Shown here piece after piece: positions 43,420 through 53,858 of a stretch of DNA of 64,000 nucleotides; the stretch's first letter is position 1; each line of letters begins with the position of its first letter. The notes below the pieces were generated by a model. It worked only from the letters and a program-made list of their open reading frames with translations, ran no database searches and was not told where the DNA came from. The stretch is taken from contig JAEWHC010000009.1 of the NCBI GenBank assembly GCA_023387985.1, positions 868,001 through 932,000 of the forward strand, given 5' to 3'. This stretch comes from Bacteroidota bacterium (lineage in GTDB: Bacteria > Bacteroidota > Bacteroidia > Chitinophagales > Chitinophagaceae). The position numbers were made by a program, and so were the translations under genes.

Positions 43420-46400
43420 TTAGAATCCAAGGGTCAGGTTAAATAATACCATACGCATGGTTGGGGGGGTAGAGTTCTCAAAACCAACGGCGTTGGTACC
43501 TGTGGCATAAACAGATTCAGGATCTATACCATTCAGATGGCTTCGAAGCATCAGCACATTATTCATGGAAACACTTGCCCGTGCACGTTGAATGAAAGAA
43601 CCATCAACCCATTTTTTCGGGATTTCGTATCCCACCTGAAGCGTACGGATTCTCATATTTGTGGCATCGTACAGGTTGTATTCAGAAATACCCAGGTTTG
43701 GATTTGAGCGTGAATTGATAGCTTGCCAGTATTGCTGTTGCGAGATCTTTACGGTATTGGGCTGATAGGTATTGTCACCTGTTTTGACTACACCCGGGAA
43801 TGTTACTTCAGGACGTTCGCCACCAGGAGCAGTAACAGCCGCTTTTCCTATATTTTGAAGGTAACTGTTAGAGGCTGAATAAATTTCACCCCCAAACCGG
43901 CCGTCAATCAACATTGACAGTGAAAATCCTTTATAGGAAAATGTGTTTGTCCAGCCCAGCAAATAATCCGCCTGCTGATCGCCTATAACCATGTTTTGTT
44001 CAAATTCCGGCAGTCCGGCATTATCCACAATGGGTTGACCGAAGTATGGGCTTCCTTTATCTTCCACGCGTTTAATCTTGCTGCCCATGATCTCTCCATA
44101 GGTGCCTCCAATGTTGGCCACCACCCGCACATTTTCAAAACCACCAAGCTGATAGCGCGTCACATCTTCATGCAGATCCACAATGGTATTGCGGTTGCGG
44201 GAGAAGTTAGCACGCATATCCCAATTTAAACCACCGGCAACACCACGAAGAATGCTTGCATCCAGTACTACTTCCATGCCCTCGTTCTGGATATCTCCTG
44301 CATTGATCTTCATTGCCGAATATCCACTTTGCGGGTCGAGCGGGAGGTTAAGCAACTGACGTGTTGCATTGGACTTGTACCAGGTAAAATCAACTCCAAA
44401 ACGGTTGCGGAACAAACGTACTTCAACACCGGCTTCCAGGTTGCGGATCAGTTCGCTCCGTACATTCGGGTTAAACAATACATTATTACGCCAGGCGGTA
44501 GTATTGCCAAGGGCGTCTTTTCCGATAAAGAAAGAATTGTACAGTTGATAGGGGCCCATATCGTTTCCGACCTGGGCTACAGAACCACGGATTTTTGCAT
44601 AGCTGATGAAAGGCGGCAAGCCGTTTCCAACTTTACGCATCATATCTGAAACAATAAGTGATGTACTGAATGAAGGATAGAAATAAGAACGCATTTCTTT
44701 GGAAAGCGCACTTGACCAGTCATTCCGGGCAGTAACATCAAAAAACCAAAAACCATCGTAATTAATACCGAAAGATCCATAAACGGAATTGATTTGCCTT
44801 TGGCTATATCCCTGCCCAACGGTTGGTTTATCTACGCCATTGTTCAGGGCAAACAAATTCGGAACTTCCAGTTCTCCTGAATTCGCATTCAGGGAGGAAT
44901 ACTCCGTTTTCATCATGTTTCCACCCAATGAATAATTGGTTCCCCATTTTGAGCCGGCAAGTTCATCTTTTCTACCAGTGAACATCAACGAATAGTTGTC
45001 TTCAAAGAAGGAGATTTTGTTTTCGGTGTAGAGGTGAGTAAGCGGACTGCCGTAATGTGTACGTGTGCTTCCATCGGTGGAATAACGGTCGGTACCGGCT
45101 TTCAGTTCCATAGTCAGCCAATCTGCAATATGATGTTTTATAGACCCGGTCATCAAATAACGGTTACGCGTATCATTGTTGAGATTGTATTTGCTGGTCC
45201 AATAGGGATTGGTTGTGTTTCCACCGGTGTACCATTTCATACGGTTCAAATCATTCCACGGATTTTCAAATTCGCGGATATCAATGCCATTGGGCAATTG
45301 CAGGATATTGAAAATCTGGTTTCCGATATTCACAAACCCGGATACTGGCCGGTTGAAGGCGTCGTTTTTACCATATTGAATCTTGGTGTCAATTTCCCAT
45401 TTGTCATTTTTGCCAAATTTGGTGGTTTGCCTGGCCGTAAGGTTATTGCGGATCAGCTTTACCCCGGGAATGAAACTCTTGTCATCAATGCGGTTGTAGC
45501 TGGCATAAACAGCAGTTCCACCAAATTGTTGTTGAAAAGAGATGTTCTGGTTTGAGGAAATGCCGGGCTTTTCAAAATAGTTTTTGAAGTTGTCATAATA
45601 GGTGAGGTTCTTGTTGGTACCGTCCCAGTTCTTTACCTGCTGCCCCGAAATACTTGGGCCCCAGGAAGTGGTACCTCTCTCATCATATGCGCCATCGCTG
45701 CCTTGCCCGAAGGTTGTTTGCAATTCAGGCAGCATAAATGGACGTTCCATAGCAATGGAAGAACTAACCGTTATTCCAAGGCCCGGTGTTTTTCTACCGC
45801 TTTTGGTTGTGATCATGATGACTCCGTTACCGGCGCGTGATCCATAAAGCGCAGCAGCGGCACCACCTTTCAAAACCGTCAGGCTTTCGATGTCTTCGCT
45901 GTTGATGTCACCCAATCCGTTACCCATATCCAGTGATGGGATCCAGAAGTCGTTGTTGGATGCACCAGCAAAATTCTCGATGGGTACACCGTCAACCACT
46001 ACCAAGGGTTGGTTATTGCCTGTAAGTGAATTAAAACCGCGAAGAACGATTTTGGAAGAACCGGCAGGTCCTGTGCTTGAACGTACCACCTGCAATCCGG
46101 CCACTTTACCCGTGAGGGCATTGGCAACGTTGGGCTCGCGGGCCTGTACGATATCTGCACCTTTAATTTCCTGTACAGCATACCCGAGGGCTTTGCGCTC
46201 CCGTTTAATACCCAATGCTGTCACCACAACTTCACCCAATTCTGCAGTACCCATCTGGAGCACCACATTTACTGTGGTTTGATTACCGGTGTTTACCGTT
46301 TGGGTTTGATAACCAACGTACGAGAATTCGAGGCTGGCATTGGCGGGCACACTGATTGAATACACTCCACTCTCGTTGGTTAGGGCGGAGGCTGTGCCTG

Positions 46401-46551
46401 CGGCATGGCGTACTGTTACTGCTGCAATAGGATTCCCGTTTGCGTCCGTAACCGTACCCGTCACTGCGCGGGATTGGGCTATGGCCGTTGTTAGAAAACC
46501 GGCTGCCAGCAATACCAGTAACATGCGTTGTACTAATTTCCTGATTAACAT
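43420..46551 (-). CDS. SusC/RagA-family TonB-linked outer-membrane transporter
   Basis: The 1043-residue TonB-dependent transporter imports the ligand bound by its SusD partner. After a signal peptide (residues 1-25) it has the CarboxypepD_reg-like domain (VTGTVTDANGNPIAAVTV near 29-46), the SusC signature ELGEVVVTALGIKRERKALG near 105-124, the plug domain (VLRGFNSLTGNNQPLVVVDG near 167-186) and a 22-strand barrel ending in Phe (LFNLTLGF). It lies 43 bases downstream of a ROK regulator. No glycosidase is linked, so the imported compound is unknown. Confidence 0.95.
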   Translation of the reverse strand: MLIRKLVQRMLLVLLAAGFLTTAIAQSRAVTGTVTDANGNPIAAVTVRHAAGTASALTNESGVYSISVPANASLEFSYVGYQTQTVNTGNQTTVNVVLQMGTAELGEVVVTALGIKRERKALGYAVQEIKGADIVQAREPNVANALTGKVAGLQVVRSSTGPAGSSKIVLRGFNSLTGNNQPLVVVDGVPIENFAGASNNDFWIPSLDMGNGLGDINSEDIESLTVLKGGAAAALYGSRAGNGVIMITTKSGRKTPGLGITVSSSIAMERPFMLPELQTTFGQGSDGAYDERGTTSWGPSISGQQVKNWDGTNKNLTYYDNFKNYFEKPGISSNQNISFQQQFGGTAVYASYNRIDDKSFIPGVKLIRNNLTARQTTKFGKNDKWEIDTKIQYGKNDAFNRPVSGFVNIGNQIFNILQLPNGIDIREFENPWNDLNRMKWYTGGNTTNPYWTSKYNLNNDTRNRYLMTGSIKHHIADWLTMELKAGTDRYSTDGSTRTHYGSPLTHLYTENKISFFEDNYSLMFTGRKDELAGSKWGTNYSLGGNMMKTEYSSLNANSGELEVPNLFALNNGVDKPTVGQGYSQRQINSVYGSFGINYDGFWFFDVTARNDWSSALSKEMRSYFYPSFSTSLIVSDMMRKVGNGLPPFISYAKIRGSVAQVGNDMGPYQLYNSFFIGKDALGNTTAWRNNVLFNPNVRSELIRNLEAGVEVRLFRNRFGVDFTWYKSNATRQLLNLPLDPQSGYSAMKINAGDIQNEGMEVVLDASILRGVAGGLNWDMRANFSRNRNTIVDLHEDVTRYQLGGFENVRVVANIGGTYGEIMGSKIKRVEDKGSPYFGQPIVDNAGLPEFEQNMVIGDQQADYLLGWTNTFSYKGFSLSMLIDGRFGGEIYSASNSYLQNIGKAAVTAPGGERPEVTFPGVVKTGDNTYQPNTVKISQQQYWQAINSRSNPNLGISEYNLYDATNMRIRTLQVGYEIPKKWVDGSFIQRARASVSMNNVLMLRSHLNGIDPESVYATGTNAVGFENSTPPTMRMVLFNLTLGF

Positions 46552-46594
46552 AGCATAGTTTTTTTTGGTTTAATAAATGTTTGATGAACTATAA

Positions 46595-47800
46595 TTACCG
46601 GATCCTTACCGGTTTTGGTTTAATATTCAGTTTTTCTGCCTGATCCATCACCAGTGCGGCTGCGCCAAAAAGCGAAGCATCGTACCGGAGCGTTGACAGG
46701 GTCAGGCTCGTCTGTTCACTTAACTTAAGGATGGAATGCTCATTAATGCCCTGCTGAATTGGGGCAAGCCATACTTTTCCTGCAAGGCTACCAAGGCCGC
46801 TGATGACCACAAGTTCCGGATTGAGCAGGTGAATGAGGATCGCCAGGCCACGCCCAACATTGTACCCGGGAATGGCCAGTTTCTCAATGGCATAACGGTC
46901 GCCGCTTTGTGCAGCAATTAAGCCAGCTTTTGCAATGTCTTTTGGGGGAGCTGATTCATCAAATTCAATGCTGGTTTGCGTGGCCGGTGAGTAGGTAGAC
47001 TTTAGCAGGTTGCCAAAATAAATAAGTGAACTTTCTGTTTCCAGGCACCCGTATTTTCCACACGTACATTGAATTTTGTTGTCAAAAAGACTGATGTGGC
47101 TGAACTCACCGGCAAATCCATTGTGTCCTCGAAATAACTTGCCATCTACAATCATTCCAAGTCCTACTCCCCAGCCTATATTGACTACCATGGCATTGTC
47201 GTGGCCTTTTGCCGCACCCCATTTGTGTTCTGCAAGGGCAATTAAACTGCTGTCGTTGTCAATAAATACAGGTATATCTAACTTCTTTGATATAGCGGTG
47301 CTGATGGATACTTCGGGTGGACCAAAAAAAGAATGGTTTGTGCCTAACTTTGGATCTACAAATCCCGGCATGCCTATGCCTGCCCCAATGATCATTGAAC
47401 GGGGAACAAGGCTGGCAGCCATAAAATCTTCAATAATGGCAATCAACTCTTGAAGGGCTTCCGGGTTATTTTTCAGGGTAAGATTGTAATTGCGTATTTC
47501 TCCTTCAAGTTGATTCAGATTATTTATGAGCGCAATTTTTGTTTCCAGTTGGTCTACTGCCACAGAAAGAATAAAAAACAGATCGGGGCGTAAACTGAAC
47601 TGCTGTGCACGCCTGCCGCCGGTGGAAAGAGCAAGCCCTTTTTCTGCAACGATTCCTTCTTTGACCAGATCAAGAATAAGGTTGTTCGTTGAAGGAATGG
47701 ATTTGCGGATATTTTCACTCAGTTCAGCAATCGACATCTCCTGTCCGAAATACAGCGCTTTAATTATTTGGCGCTTCATAAATTGCTTTTGGGCAGTCAT
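46595..47800 (-). CDS. ROK-family transcriptional regulator
   Basis: A NagC/XylR-like repressor: N-terminal winged helix-turn-helix (about 1-60, with SIAELSENIRKSIPSTNNLI near 23-42) joined to a ROK sugar-binding kinase fold. The ROK zinc site is intact: His235, Cys245, Cys247, Cys252 (CTCGKYGC). The sugar-binding DNDSS near 181-185 is also present. Length 401. It is the first gene of the ROK-SusC-SusD operon, so it probably controls its own operon in response to a sugar or amino sugar; the promoter region holds an ATCAA/TTGAT inverted repeat. Confidence 0.9.
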   Translation of the reverse strand: MTAQKQFMKRQIIKALYFGQEMSIAELSENIRKSIPSTNNLILDLVKEGIVAEKGLALSTGGRRAQQFSLRPDLFFILSVAVDQLETKIALINNLNQLEGEIRNYNLTLKNNPEALQELIAIIEDFMAASLVPRSMIIGAGIGMPGFVDPKLGTNHSFFGPPEVSISTAISKKLDIPVFIDNDSSLIALAEHKWGAAKGHDNAMVVNIGWGVGLGMIVDGKLFRGHNGFAGEFSHISLFDNKIQCTCGKYGCLETESSLIYFGNLLKSTYSPATQTSIEFDESAPPKDIAKAGLIAAQSGDRYAIEKLAIPGYNVGRGLAILIHLLNPELVVISGLGSLAGKVWLAPIQQGINEHSILKLSEQTSLTLSTLRYDASLFGAAALVMDQAEKLNIKPKPVRIR

Positions 47801-47862
47801 TGGTTGCAGTTGTTGGTAAAGGGAGAAATCCGTTTTGGGTGAATTACGTCCTCCTTAATCTG

Positions 47863-47905
47863 CAAAATTAGATCAAGTTTTTAAAATATTTAATAACTTT
47901 TTGAT
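47863..47905 (-). promoter_or_regulatory. Candidate promoter and operator of the ROK-SusC-SusD operon
   Basis: TAATTTTG on the minus strand (47870-47863) matches TAnnTTTG, about 60 bases before the ROK ATG. Just upstream is a very AT-rich inverted repeat ATCAA (47872-47876) and TTGAT (47901-47905), a plausible operator for the ROK protein. The -33 element is weak. Confidence 0.4.
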
Positions 47906-48053
47906 TTTTTCAAAAAAAAGATTAATGCATAACGGTTATAAAATCCGTATTATCCGACAACCCTGAAAGGATGGAATATGGTTAATGTCGGGCAACAATA
48001 CCAGCATTTATTTGCGACATTTTTAGTATGTATCGCCTATTGGGCGGGAATGA

Positions 48054-49307
48054 TCAGCCACCACCGGCAATCCATTGCATAACCAGGCCAGAGATATACG
48101 CACCATATGTACCAAGTGCATAGCCCAAAACAGCAAGTAAGACACCAACCGGCGCCAGTGCGGGAGAAAAAGCTGAAGCTACTATGGGTGCCGAAGCAGC
48201 GCCGCCGATATTTGCCTGGCTTCCCACTGCAACAAAAAAGAGCGGGGCTCTTATAAGCTTGGCAACCAGCAGCATCAGGAACACATGGATGGCTATCCAG
48301 GTTAATCCAACTGCAAACAGCAGGGGATTATCCAGTATGGCAAGTATGTCCATATTCATCCCAACGGCAGCCACAAGGAAATACAACAATACGGTACCAA
48401 TGCGGCTTGCCCCTGCTTTTTCCAGGTTTTTCACCGGTGTAAGGGCCAGAAGCATGCCCAGGGTTGTAGCAATTACAATAATCCAGAAAAATTTGCTCGT
48501 AAGGCTGAATTGTGCCAGGTAAGGATAATTGGTTTCAATATACGGCGTGATTATATCGGCAAAAACATGAGAAATTCCGGTTACGCCAAGACCAACAGCC
48601 AGGATCACAATGAAGTCGCCGGTATGCGGGATCCTTGCATTTTCGTCTTTCAATTTGGAGAGATTATGCTTCAGTTCTTCAATGGCCGAACTGTCGGCTT
48701 TGAGCCATTTGTCGATCTTTTGGCTAATGGAGGCACCGTACAATAAAAAGCCCATCCAGATATTGGCGCAGATTACGTCCATAGCGATCATGGCGCTGAA
48801 AATATTGTCGCCTACATTAAATACTTCTTTCATGGCCGTTTGGTTGGCGCTGCCGCCAATCCAGCTACCCGCTACCGTAGCCATTCCACGCCATACAGAT
48901 TCTTCTCCGGTTGCTGAAAAACTGGCCGGACTGATGTTTTGATAAACCGCAAGAACAAGAGGGCCCCCAACCATAATGCCAGCAGTTCCAACAAGGAACA
49001 TGATCAGGGCTTTTGGTCCAAGGCGCTTTATTCCCGGGTAATCAAGGCTGATGGTTAGCAGAACCAAACTCGCTGGCAGCAGGTAACGGCTGATTACCGG
49101 GTAAAGCTGGCTGGTTTGCCCGTCAATGAGTCCTGTGGAGTTGTATATGCCCGGAATAAAATAGCACAGCAACAACGAAGGAATATAGGTGTAGAATTTT
49201 TTCCAAAATGGAGCATTTAATGAAGAAGTATAAAAAATAACGCCAAGTGTTACGGCAAGTAAGCCCAGCACTGCGCTGTCATTTTCCAAAACGGCTAACG
49301 GCATCAT
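48054..49307 (-). CDS. DUF819 family integral membrane protein
   Basis: The 417-residue protein has about eleven hydrophobic segments and the DUF819 signature, including GSWIGGSANQTAMKEVF near 148-164 and AVGSQANIGGAASAPIVASA near 371-390. The internal pairing of these two Gly/Asn-rich motifs is typical of inverted-repeat transporters. The transported compound is unknown. It is on the same strand as the ROK-SusCD operon but 253 bases upstream of it, so it is probably a separate unit. Confidence 0.85.
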   Translation of the reverse strand: MMPLAVLENDSAVLGLLAVTLGVIFYTSSLNAPFWKKFYTYIPSLLLCYFIPGIYNSTGLIDGQTSQLYPVISRYLLPASLVLLTISLDYPGIKRLGPKALIMFLVGTAGIMVGGPLVLAVYQNISPASFSATGEESVWRGMATVAGSWIGGSANQTAMKEVFNVGDNIFSAMIAMDVICANIWMGFLLYGASISQKIDKWLKADSSAIEELKHNLSKLKDENARIPHTGDFIVILAVGLGVTGISHVFADIITPYIETNYPYLAQFSLTSKFFWIIVIATTLGMLLALTPVKNLEKAGASRIGTVLLYFLVAAVGMNMDILAILDNPLLFAVGLTWIAIHVFLMLLVAKLIRAPLFFVAVGSQANIGGAASAPIVASAFSPALAPVGVLLAVLGYALGTYGAYISGLVMQWIAGGG

Positions 49308-49401
49308 TCGGCAATGTTAAGCATGTAAACTAAAAAGTCAAAATTCATTACATGCCCCGCTCTGTTCCCCGCATTATTTGCGGAAGCATTTTGGCCTACT
49401 T

Positions 49402-51789
49402 TTAGAAATTAAAATTCCACGTTACTGCCGGCAAAACAGGAAACAATGATACCTGCAAAGCTTTTACTTTTTGGGTGCCTTCCAATGGATTTCCTTCCTG
49501 GTCAAAATAAATGAAGTAGGGGTTCAGCCTGCTGTAAGCATTATAAATGCTGAATACCCATTCGTTCCTGAACTTTCGGGGTTTCTTTTGCTTTGGGGTT
49601 AATGTCGCACTTAAATCCATACGGTGGTAAGGCGGCAGCCGGTAAGAATTGATGGAGCTCAATTCCTGGGTAAGCACCCCTTCAATGATGTAGAATTTCT
49701 CCGGGAACGTTGCCGCGTTTCCCGTTCCAAATACGAAAACACCACCCAGTTTCCAAAGATCGTTTACCCGGTAACCGGCAACGATGCTCATATCATGACG
49801 GCGGTCAAATTTGGCTGGAAACTTATTGCCTCCATTCAATCCGTCGAATTGCCTCCACGTCCAACTGAGTGTATAACCAACCCAGCCGGTCAGGCGACCT
49901 TTGGCCTTGTTCAGGAAAAATTCTGCTCCGTAACTCCAGCCTTTGCCAAACACAAAATCATCTTCCGGATCGCCAAGCCCGGGTGTATAACCTTCCCGGT
50001 ATTCAATCTGGTTGAGCATTTTTTTATAGTAGGCTTCCACGCTGGCTTCCCAGTTGTTGTTGTTCCAGTTTTTAAAATATCCGGCCGCGTATTGCCAGCC
50101 TTTCTGCGGCTGTACCCTGTACGTACTCGGTACCCATAGGTCCGTGGGCAATGTGGTTCCGCTATTGCTGGCCAGGTGTATGTATTGAAGGTTCCTGGTT
50201 AGGTTTAGCTTAACGGATGATTCGGCTCCTGTCTTTATGCGGGCTGTAAACCTGGGTTCAAGGCCATCATACCATTTCACCCCTTTTCCATGTGCATAAT
50301 ACGTGCTGTCCGTGCGGTTTCCATTCATGTCTTTATCGAAGAGGGTAAAAGGACCTACCTGCTGAAAGGCACTATACCGAATTCCATAGTTTAATTTCAA
50401 CACTTCATTTATTTCCCAGTCATCCTGTAGGTAAATGCCTGCTTCACGAGCAAATTTCTTTCTGGCGCTGTTGGTATTGAAGGTCACATCGCCCTGGCTT
50501 CCGCTTACCTGGTTGGGTAAAAAAGTATGAAAAGTATACTGGCCACCGAATTTTACCCGGTGATTTGGCGAAGCATAAAAGTCAAAATCGGTTTTGGCAT
50601 TCCAATCCCGGATGCCACTTGAAACAACAAAACGGAAATCATCCTGGGCTGCATTGAAATCAAATTTGTAGTCATTGTAAACGAGGGTGGTATTCGCAAA
50701 AAGTTTCCTGCTGAATACATGGTTCCAGCGCATGGTAGCGGTACTGTTTCCCCAGGGTATATCGGTATTGAAAGCCCTTTCGCGGTTTTTAAAGGAGAAT
50801 ACATCACGGCCAAAATAGCCACTGAAGAAGAGTTTGTCCTTATGCCCCAGGGTAAAATTGGCCTTGGCATTGAGATCATAAAAATAATATCCGCTGCCAT
50901 ACAAATTCGCATCCTTCTTCATGAAAGGTTTAATCAACGCATCAATATAGGTACGCCTGCCGGCAATTAGAAAAGAAGATTTTTCTTTTTTTATCGGTCC
51001 TTCAAGAGCAATACGTGATGCAATGGTTCCTATACCGCCACTGCCATGAAATGATTTGTTGTTGCCATCTTTCATGCTCACATCCACCACGCTGCTCAGC
51101 CTGCCGCCATATTGCGCCGGCATACCACCCTTAATCAGCGAAACATTTTTTATGGCATCGCCATTAAAAACAGAAAAGAACCCAAAGAGATGCCCTGTAT
51201 TGTAAACCACAGCATCGTCCAGTACAATCAGGTTTTGATCGGGACCACCCCCGCGAACATAAAACCCGGTGTTCCCTTCACCTGCATTCCGCACTCCAGG
51301 TAGCAATTGCAGGGTTTTCATAGGATCCACTTCACCCAGAAAGGCAGGCACCTGTTTGATCTGATCAATACCCAGGTCGGTTTTGCCCATTTGTGCCGAG
51401 AGTACATTATTGATGCGCCGCGTTCCCACAATCACCACATCAGGCTGCGTTATGCGTGCAGGTTCCAGTTCAATATGGTATTCCATCGCGGTGTCCGAAT
51501 CGATATAAAAGCTCAGCGTTTCATAGCCAACGTATGAAGCAGCTATCCGCTGCTTTCCTTTGGAAAGATGAAGGACATAAAAGCCATAGCTGTTGCTCGC
51601 TGTCCCTTTACCGGTTTCTTCCAGGTAAATGCTTGCACCCTGAAGGGTTTCACCAGTGGTTTTATCCTTTATATAGCCATGCAGGGTAATGCCGGCTTGC
51701 GCCAATGCTGAGTTCTTCCATCCTGAAAAGATTATCAGGCCTGCAACAGGAAAAACCACCAACATAACCTTACACCAAAATTTATACAT
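49402..51789 (-). CDS. TonB-dependent receptor
   Basis: An outer-membrane receptor with an N-terminal carboxypeptidase-like beta-sandwich (LHGYIKDKTTGETLQGASIY near 35-54), a plug domain (VGTRRINNVLSAQMG, then YVRGGGPDQNLIVLDDAVVYN near 194-214) and a beta-barrel ending in Phe. I start at the ATG at 51789 (MYKFWCKVMLVVFPVAG), which gives a signal peptide cleaved at ALAQA; the frame above adds 13 residues. Length 795. It has no SusD partner, so it is not a SusC. The ligand could be a siderophore, cobalamin or peptide. Confidence 0.88.
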   Translation of the reverse strand: MYKFWCKVMLVVFPVAGLIIFSGWKNSALAQAGITLHGYIKDKTTGETLQGASIYLEETGKGTASNSYGFYVLHLSKGKQRIAASYVGYETLSFYIDSDTAMEYHIELEPARITQPDVVIVGTRRINNVLSAQMGKTDLGIDQIKQVPAFLGEVDPMKTLQLLPGVRNAGEGNTGFYVRGGGPDQNLIVLDDAVVYNTGHLFGFFSVFNGDAIKNVSLIKGGMPAQYGGRLSSVVDVSMKDGNNKSFHGSGGIGTIASRIALEGPIKKEKSSFLIAGRRTYIDALIKPFMKKDANLYGSGYYFYDLNAKANFTLGHKDKLFFSGYFGRDVFSFKNRERAFNTDIPWGNSTATMRWNHVFSRKLFANTTLVYNDYKFDFNAAQDDFRFVVSSGIRDWNAKTDFDFYASPNHRVKFGGQYTFHTFLPNQVSGSQGDVTFNTNSARKKFAREAGIYLQDDWEINEVLKLNYGIRYSAFQQVGPFTLFDKDMNGNRTDSTYYAHGKGVKWYDGLEPRFTARIKTGAESSVKLNLTRNLQYIHLASNSGTTLPTDLWVPSTYRVQPQKGWQYAAGYFKNWNNNNWEASVEAYYKKMLNQIEYREGYTPGLGDPEDDFVFGKGWSYGAEFFLNKAKGRLTGWVGYTLSWTWRQFDGLNGGNKFPAKFDRRHDMSIVAGYRVNDLWKLGGVFVFGTGNAATFPEKFYIIEGVLTQELSSINSYRLPPYHRMDLSATLTPKQKKPRKFRNEWVFSIYNAYSRLNPYFIYFDQEGNPLEGTQKVKALQVSLFPVLPAVTWNFNF

Positions 51790-51812
51790 TGCAATCTGGA
51801 AATGATTGGTGG

Positions 51813-51820
51813 CAAAATTA
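51813..51820 (-). promoter_or_regulatory. TAnnTTTG (-7) element of the TonB-dependent receptor
   Basis: TAATTTTG on the minus strand matches the consensus and lies 23 bases before the ATG at 51789. No good TTG partner is seen at the usual distance. Confidence 0.4.
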
Positions 51821-51844
51821 GCCGGCATGGCAATAATTGCTGAT

Positions 51845-51877
51845 TTGGAACTGTGAATATTTGGGCAATTATCTTTG
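51845..51877 (+). promoter_or_regulatory. Bacteroidota promoter of the ABC-F gene; possibly leaderless
   Basis: TTG (51845-51847, within TTTG), 22 bases, then TATCTTTG (51870-51877), an exact TAnnTTTG match. Only 4 bases separate it from the ATG at 51882. Confidence 0.6.
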
Positions 51878-51881
51878 CGCC

Positions 51882-53837
51882 ATGCTCGCAGGATTGAACA
51901 ATGTAACTTTTGAATTTGGAGCCCGGCAGATTGTGGCCAATGCCACCTGGCATATTCAGCCCAATGAACGGATAGGCCTGATTGGGTACAACGGTACCGG
52001 CAAATCCACCATTTTAAAAATGCTGGCCGGTGAATACAGCCCGACCAAAGGAAATGTTGAAAAAGGCAGGGAGGTATCCATAGGTTTTCTGCACCAGGAT
52101 CTCCTCAGCATGGAAACTGACCGTCCCATACTGGAAGTAGCCAAATCCGCCTTCGCAAAAGCCGTCACCATTCAGGAAGAAATGCATCGCCTGGAAAAAG
52201 CGTTGGAAAAGAAGCCGGACGATGAGTTGCTGCTGGACCAATATGCGCACCTGCTGCACGATTTCCAGGAAGCCGGTGGATATGAAATGGATTATAAAGC
52301 CGAAGAAATTCTTCATGGACTTGGTTTTGAAACGGACCAGTTTCAAAAACCTTTTACCCAATTCAGCGGTGGATGGCGTATGCGTGTACTGCTCGCTAAA
52401 ATGATTCTGCAAAGTCCTGATATCCTGTTAATGGACGAACCAACCAACCACCTCGATCTTCCGTCAATTGAATGGCTGGAAAAATATCTTCAGCATTATC
52501 CCGGTTCGGTGGTAATAGTAAGCCATGATAAGTTTTTTCTCAACCGCATGGTTACGAAAATCGTGGAGCTTTACCAGCAGGAACTTCATTTTTATACCGG
52601 CAATTACGATTTTTACGAAAAAGAAAAAGCCGAACGGATTGCACTGCAGCAGCGGGCTTTTGAAAATCAGCAGGAATATATAAGGCAGCAGGAAAGGTTC
52701 ATCGAGCGTTTCCGGGCTAAGGCTACAAAGGCGGCACAGGCTCAGAGCGCCATGAAACGCCTCGAGAAATTGGACCGGGTAGAAGATGTGCAATTGGAAC
52801 GGCCGGATATACGGATCAACTTCCCGGTAGGACAACAGCCTGGAAAAATTATTGCCACGTTGAAAGACGTAAGTAAAGCATTTGGAGATGTAGAAGTGCT
52901 TCGCCATGCCAATGCAGAAATAAACCGAGGGGATAAAATTGCGCTTATCGGTGCAAATGGCAAAGGGAAGTCCACCTTACTTAGGATAATTGCCGGCACC
53001 GAACCCTTTGAAGGCGAACGTATTTGGGGCCATAATGTCCAGGAATCTTTTTATGCGCAACACCAGCTGGAAGCCCTTGATCTGCGGAACAATTTGCTGG
53101 AAGAAATGGGTAAGAGCGGTGCCGGAAAAACTGAACTGGAATACCGTAGCCTTTTGGGCGGTTTTCTATTTGGCGGCGATGACGTGGACAAAAAGATCCA
53201 GGTGTTGAGTGGCGGTGAAAAGGCCAGGGTGGCATTGGCCAAAACGATCGTAAGCAAAGCGAATTTCCTGATGCTTGATGAGCCGACGAACCACCTTGAT
53301 ATGCACAGTGTTGAATTGCTGGCCACTGCATTGAAAAAATACGAAGGCACCATAATCCTGGTGAGTCACGACCGGTATTTTATCAGCCAGACCGCAAATG
53401 TTTTCTGGGAGATCATTGACAAGAAAATCAGAGAATTCCGTGGAAGCTATGCGGAATATACGGATTGGCGCGAAAGGTGGTTACTGGATCTGGAAAACCA
53501 GAAAAAACAGGAAGCTTTACCAGCAGCTCCCATCGCTGTAAATTTACCTGAGGTAAAGGTGGAAAAGCCAGTGGACCCCCGTCAGTTCAACAAAGAATGG
53601 CAACGCAAACATCGCCGCCTGCAAAATGAATTTAAACGGAGCGAAGATTTGGTGAATGAAAGCAAGGCCAGGAAGCTGGAATTCGAAAAGCAGCTGGCTT
53701 CGCCGGATTTTTATTCGGATAAGGATAAATTTCTGAAACTCGAACAGGAATACAACGCCTGCCTGGCTGCATTAAAAAAAGCTGAACAGGCTTATGAAAG
53801 CGCTTTTGAATTGCTCCTGGAATTTGAAGAACAATAA
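51882..53837 (+). CDS. ABC-F family ATPase
   Basis: A cytoplasmic protein of two fused ABC ATPase domains without membrane segments; ABC-F members bind the ribosomal E-site and act in translation or ribosome protection. I start at the ATG at 51882 (MLAGLNNVTFEFG). Walker A motifs are GYNGTGKST (35-43) and GANGKGKST (357-365); the signatures are QFSGGWRMR and LSGGEKARV; LMDEPTNHLD / MLDEPTNHLD are the Walker B sites. The charged interdomain linker (RQQERFIERFRAKATKAAQ) and a C-terminal coiled coil are typical. At 651 residues it resembles the Uup-like group. A terminator follows. Confidence 0.92.
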   Translation: MLAGLNNVTFEFGARQIVANATWHIQPNERIGLIGYNGTGKSTILKMLAGEYSPTKGNVEKGREVSIGFLHQDLLSMETDRPILEVAKSAFAKAVTIQEEMHRLEKALEKKPDDELLLDQYAHLLHDFQEAGGYEMDYKAEEILHGLGFETDQFQKPFTQFSGGWRMRVLLAKMILQSPDILLMDEPTNHLDLPSIEWLEKYLQHYPGSVVIVSHDKFFLNRMVTKIVELYQQELHFYTGNYDFYEKEKAERIALQQRAFENQQEYIRQQERFIERFRAKATKAAQAQSAMKRLEKLDRVEDVQLERPDIRINFPVGQQPGKIIATLKDVSKAFGDVEVLRHANAEINRGDKIALIGANGKGKSTLLRIIAGTEPFEGERIWGHNVQESFYAQHQLEALDLRNNLLEEMGKSGAGKTELEYRSLLGGFLFGGDDVDKKIQVLSGGEKARVALAKTIVSKANFLMLDEPTNHLDMHSVELLATALKKYEGTIILVSHDRYFISQTANVFWEIIDKKIREFRGSYAEYTDWRERWLLDLENQKKQEALPAAPIAVNLPEVKVEKPVDPRQFNKEWQRKHRRLQNEFKRSEDLVNESKARKLEFEKQLASPDFYSDKDKFLKLEQEYNACLAALKKAEQAYESAFELLLEFEEQ

Positions 53838-53858
53838 GGGATGATAATCTTTATGAAG

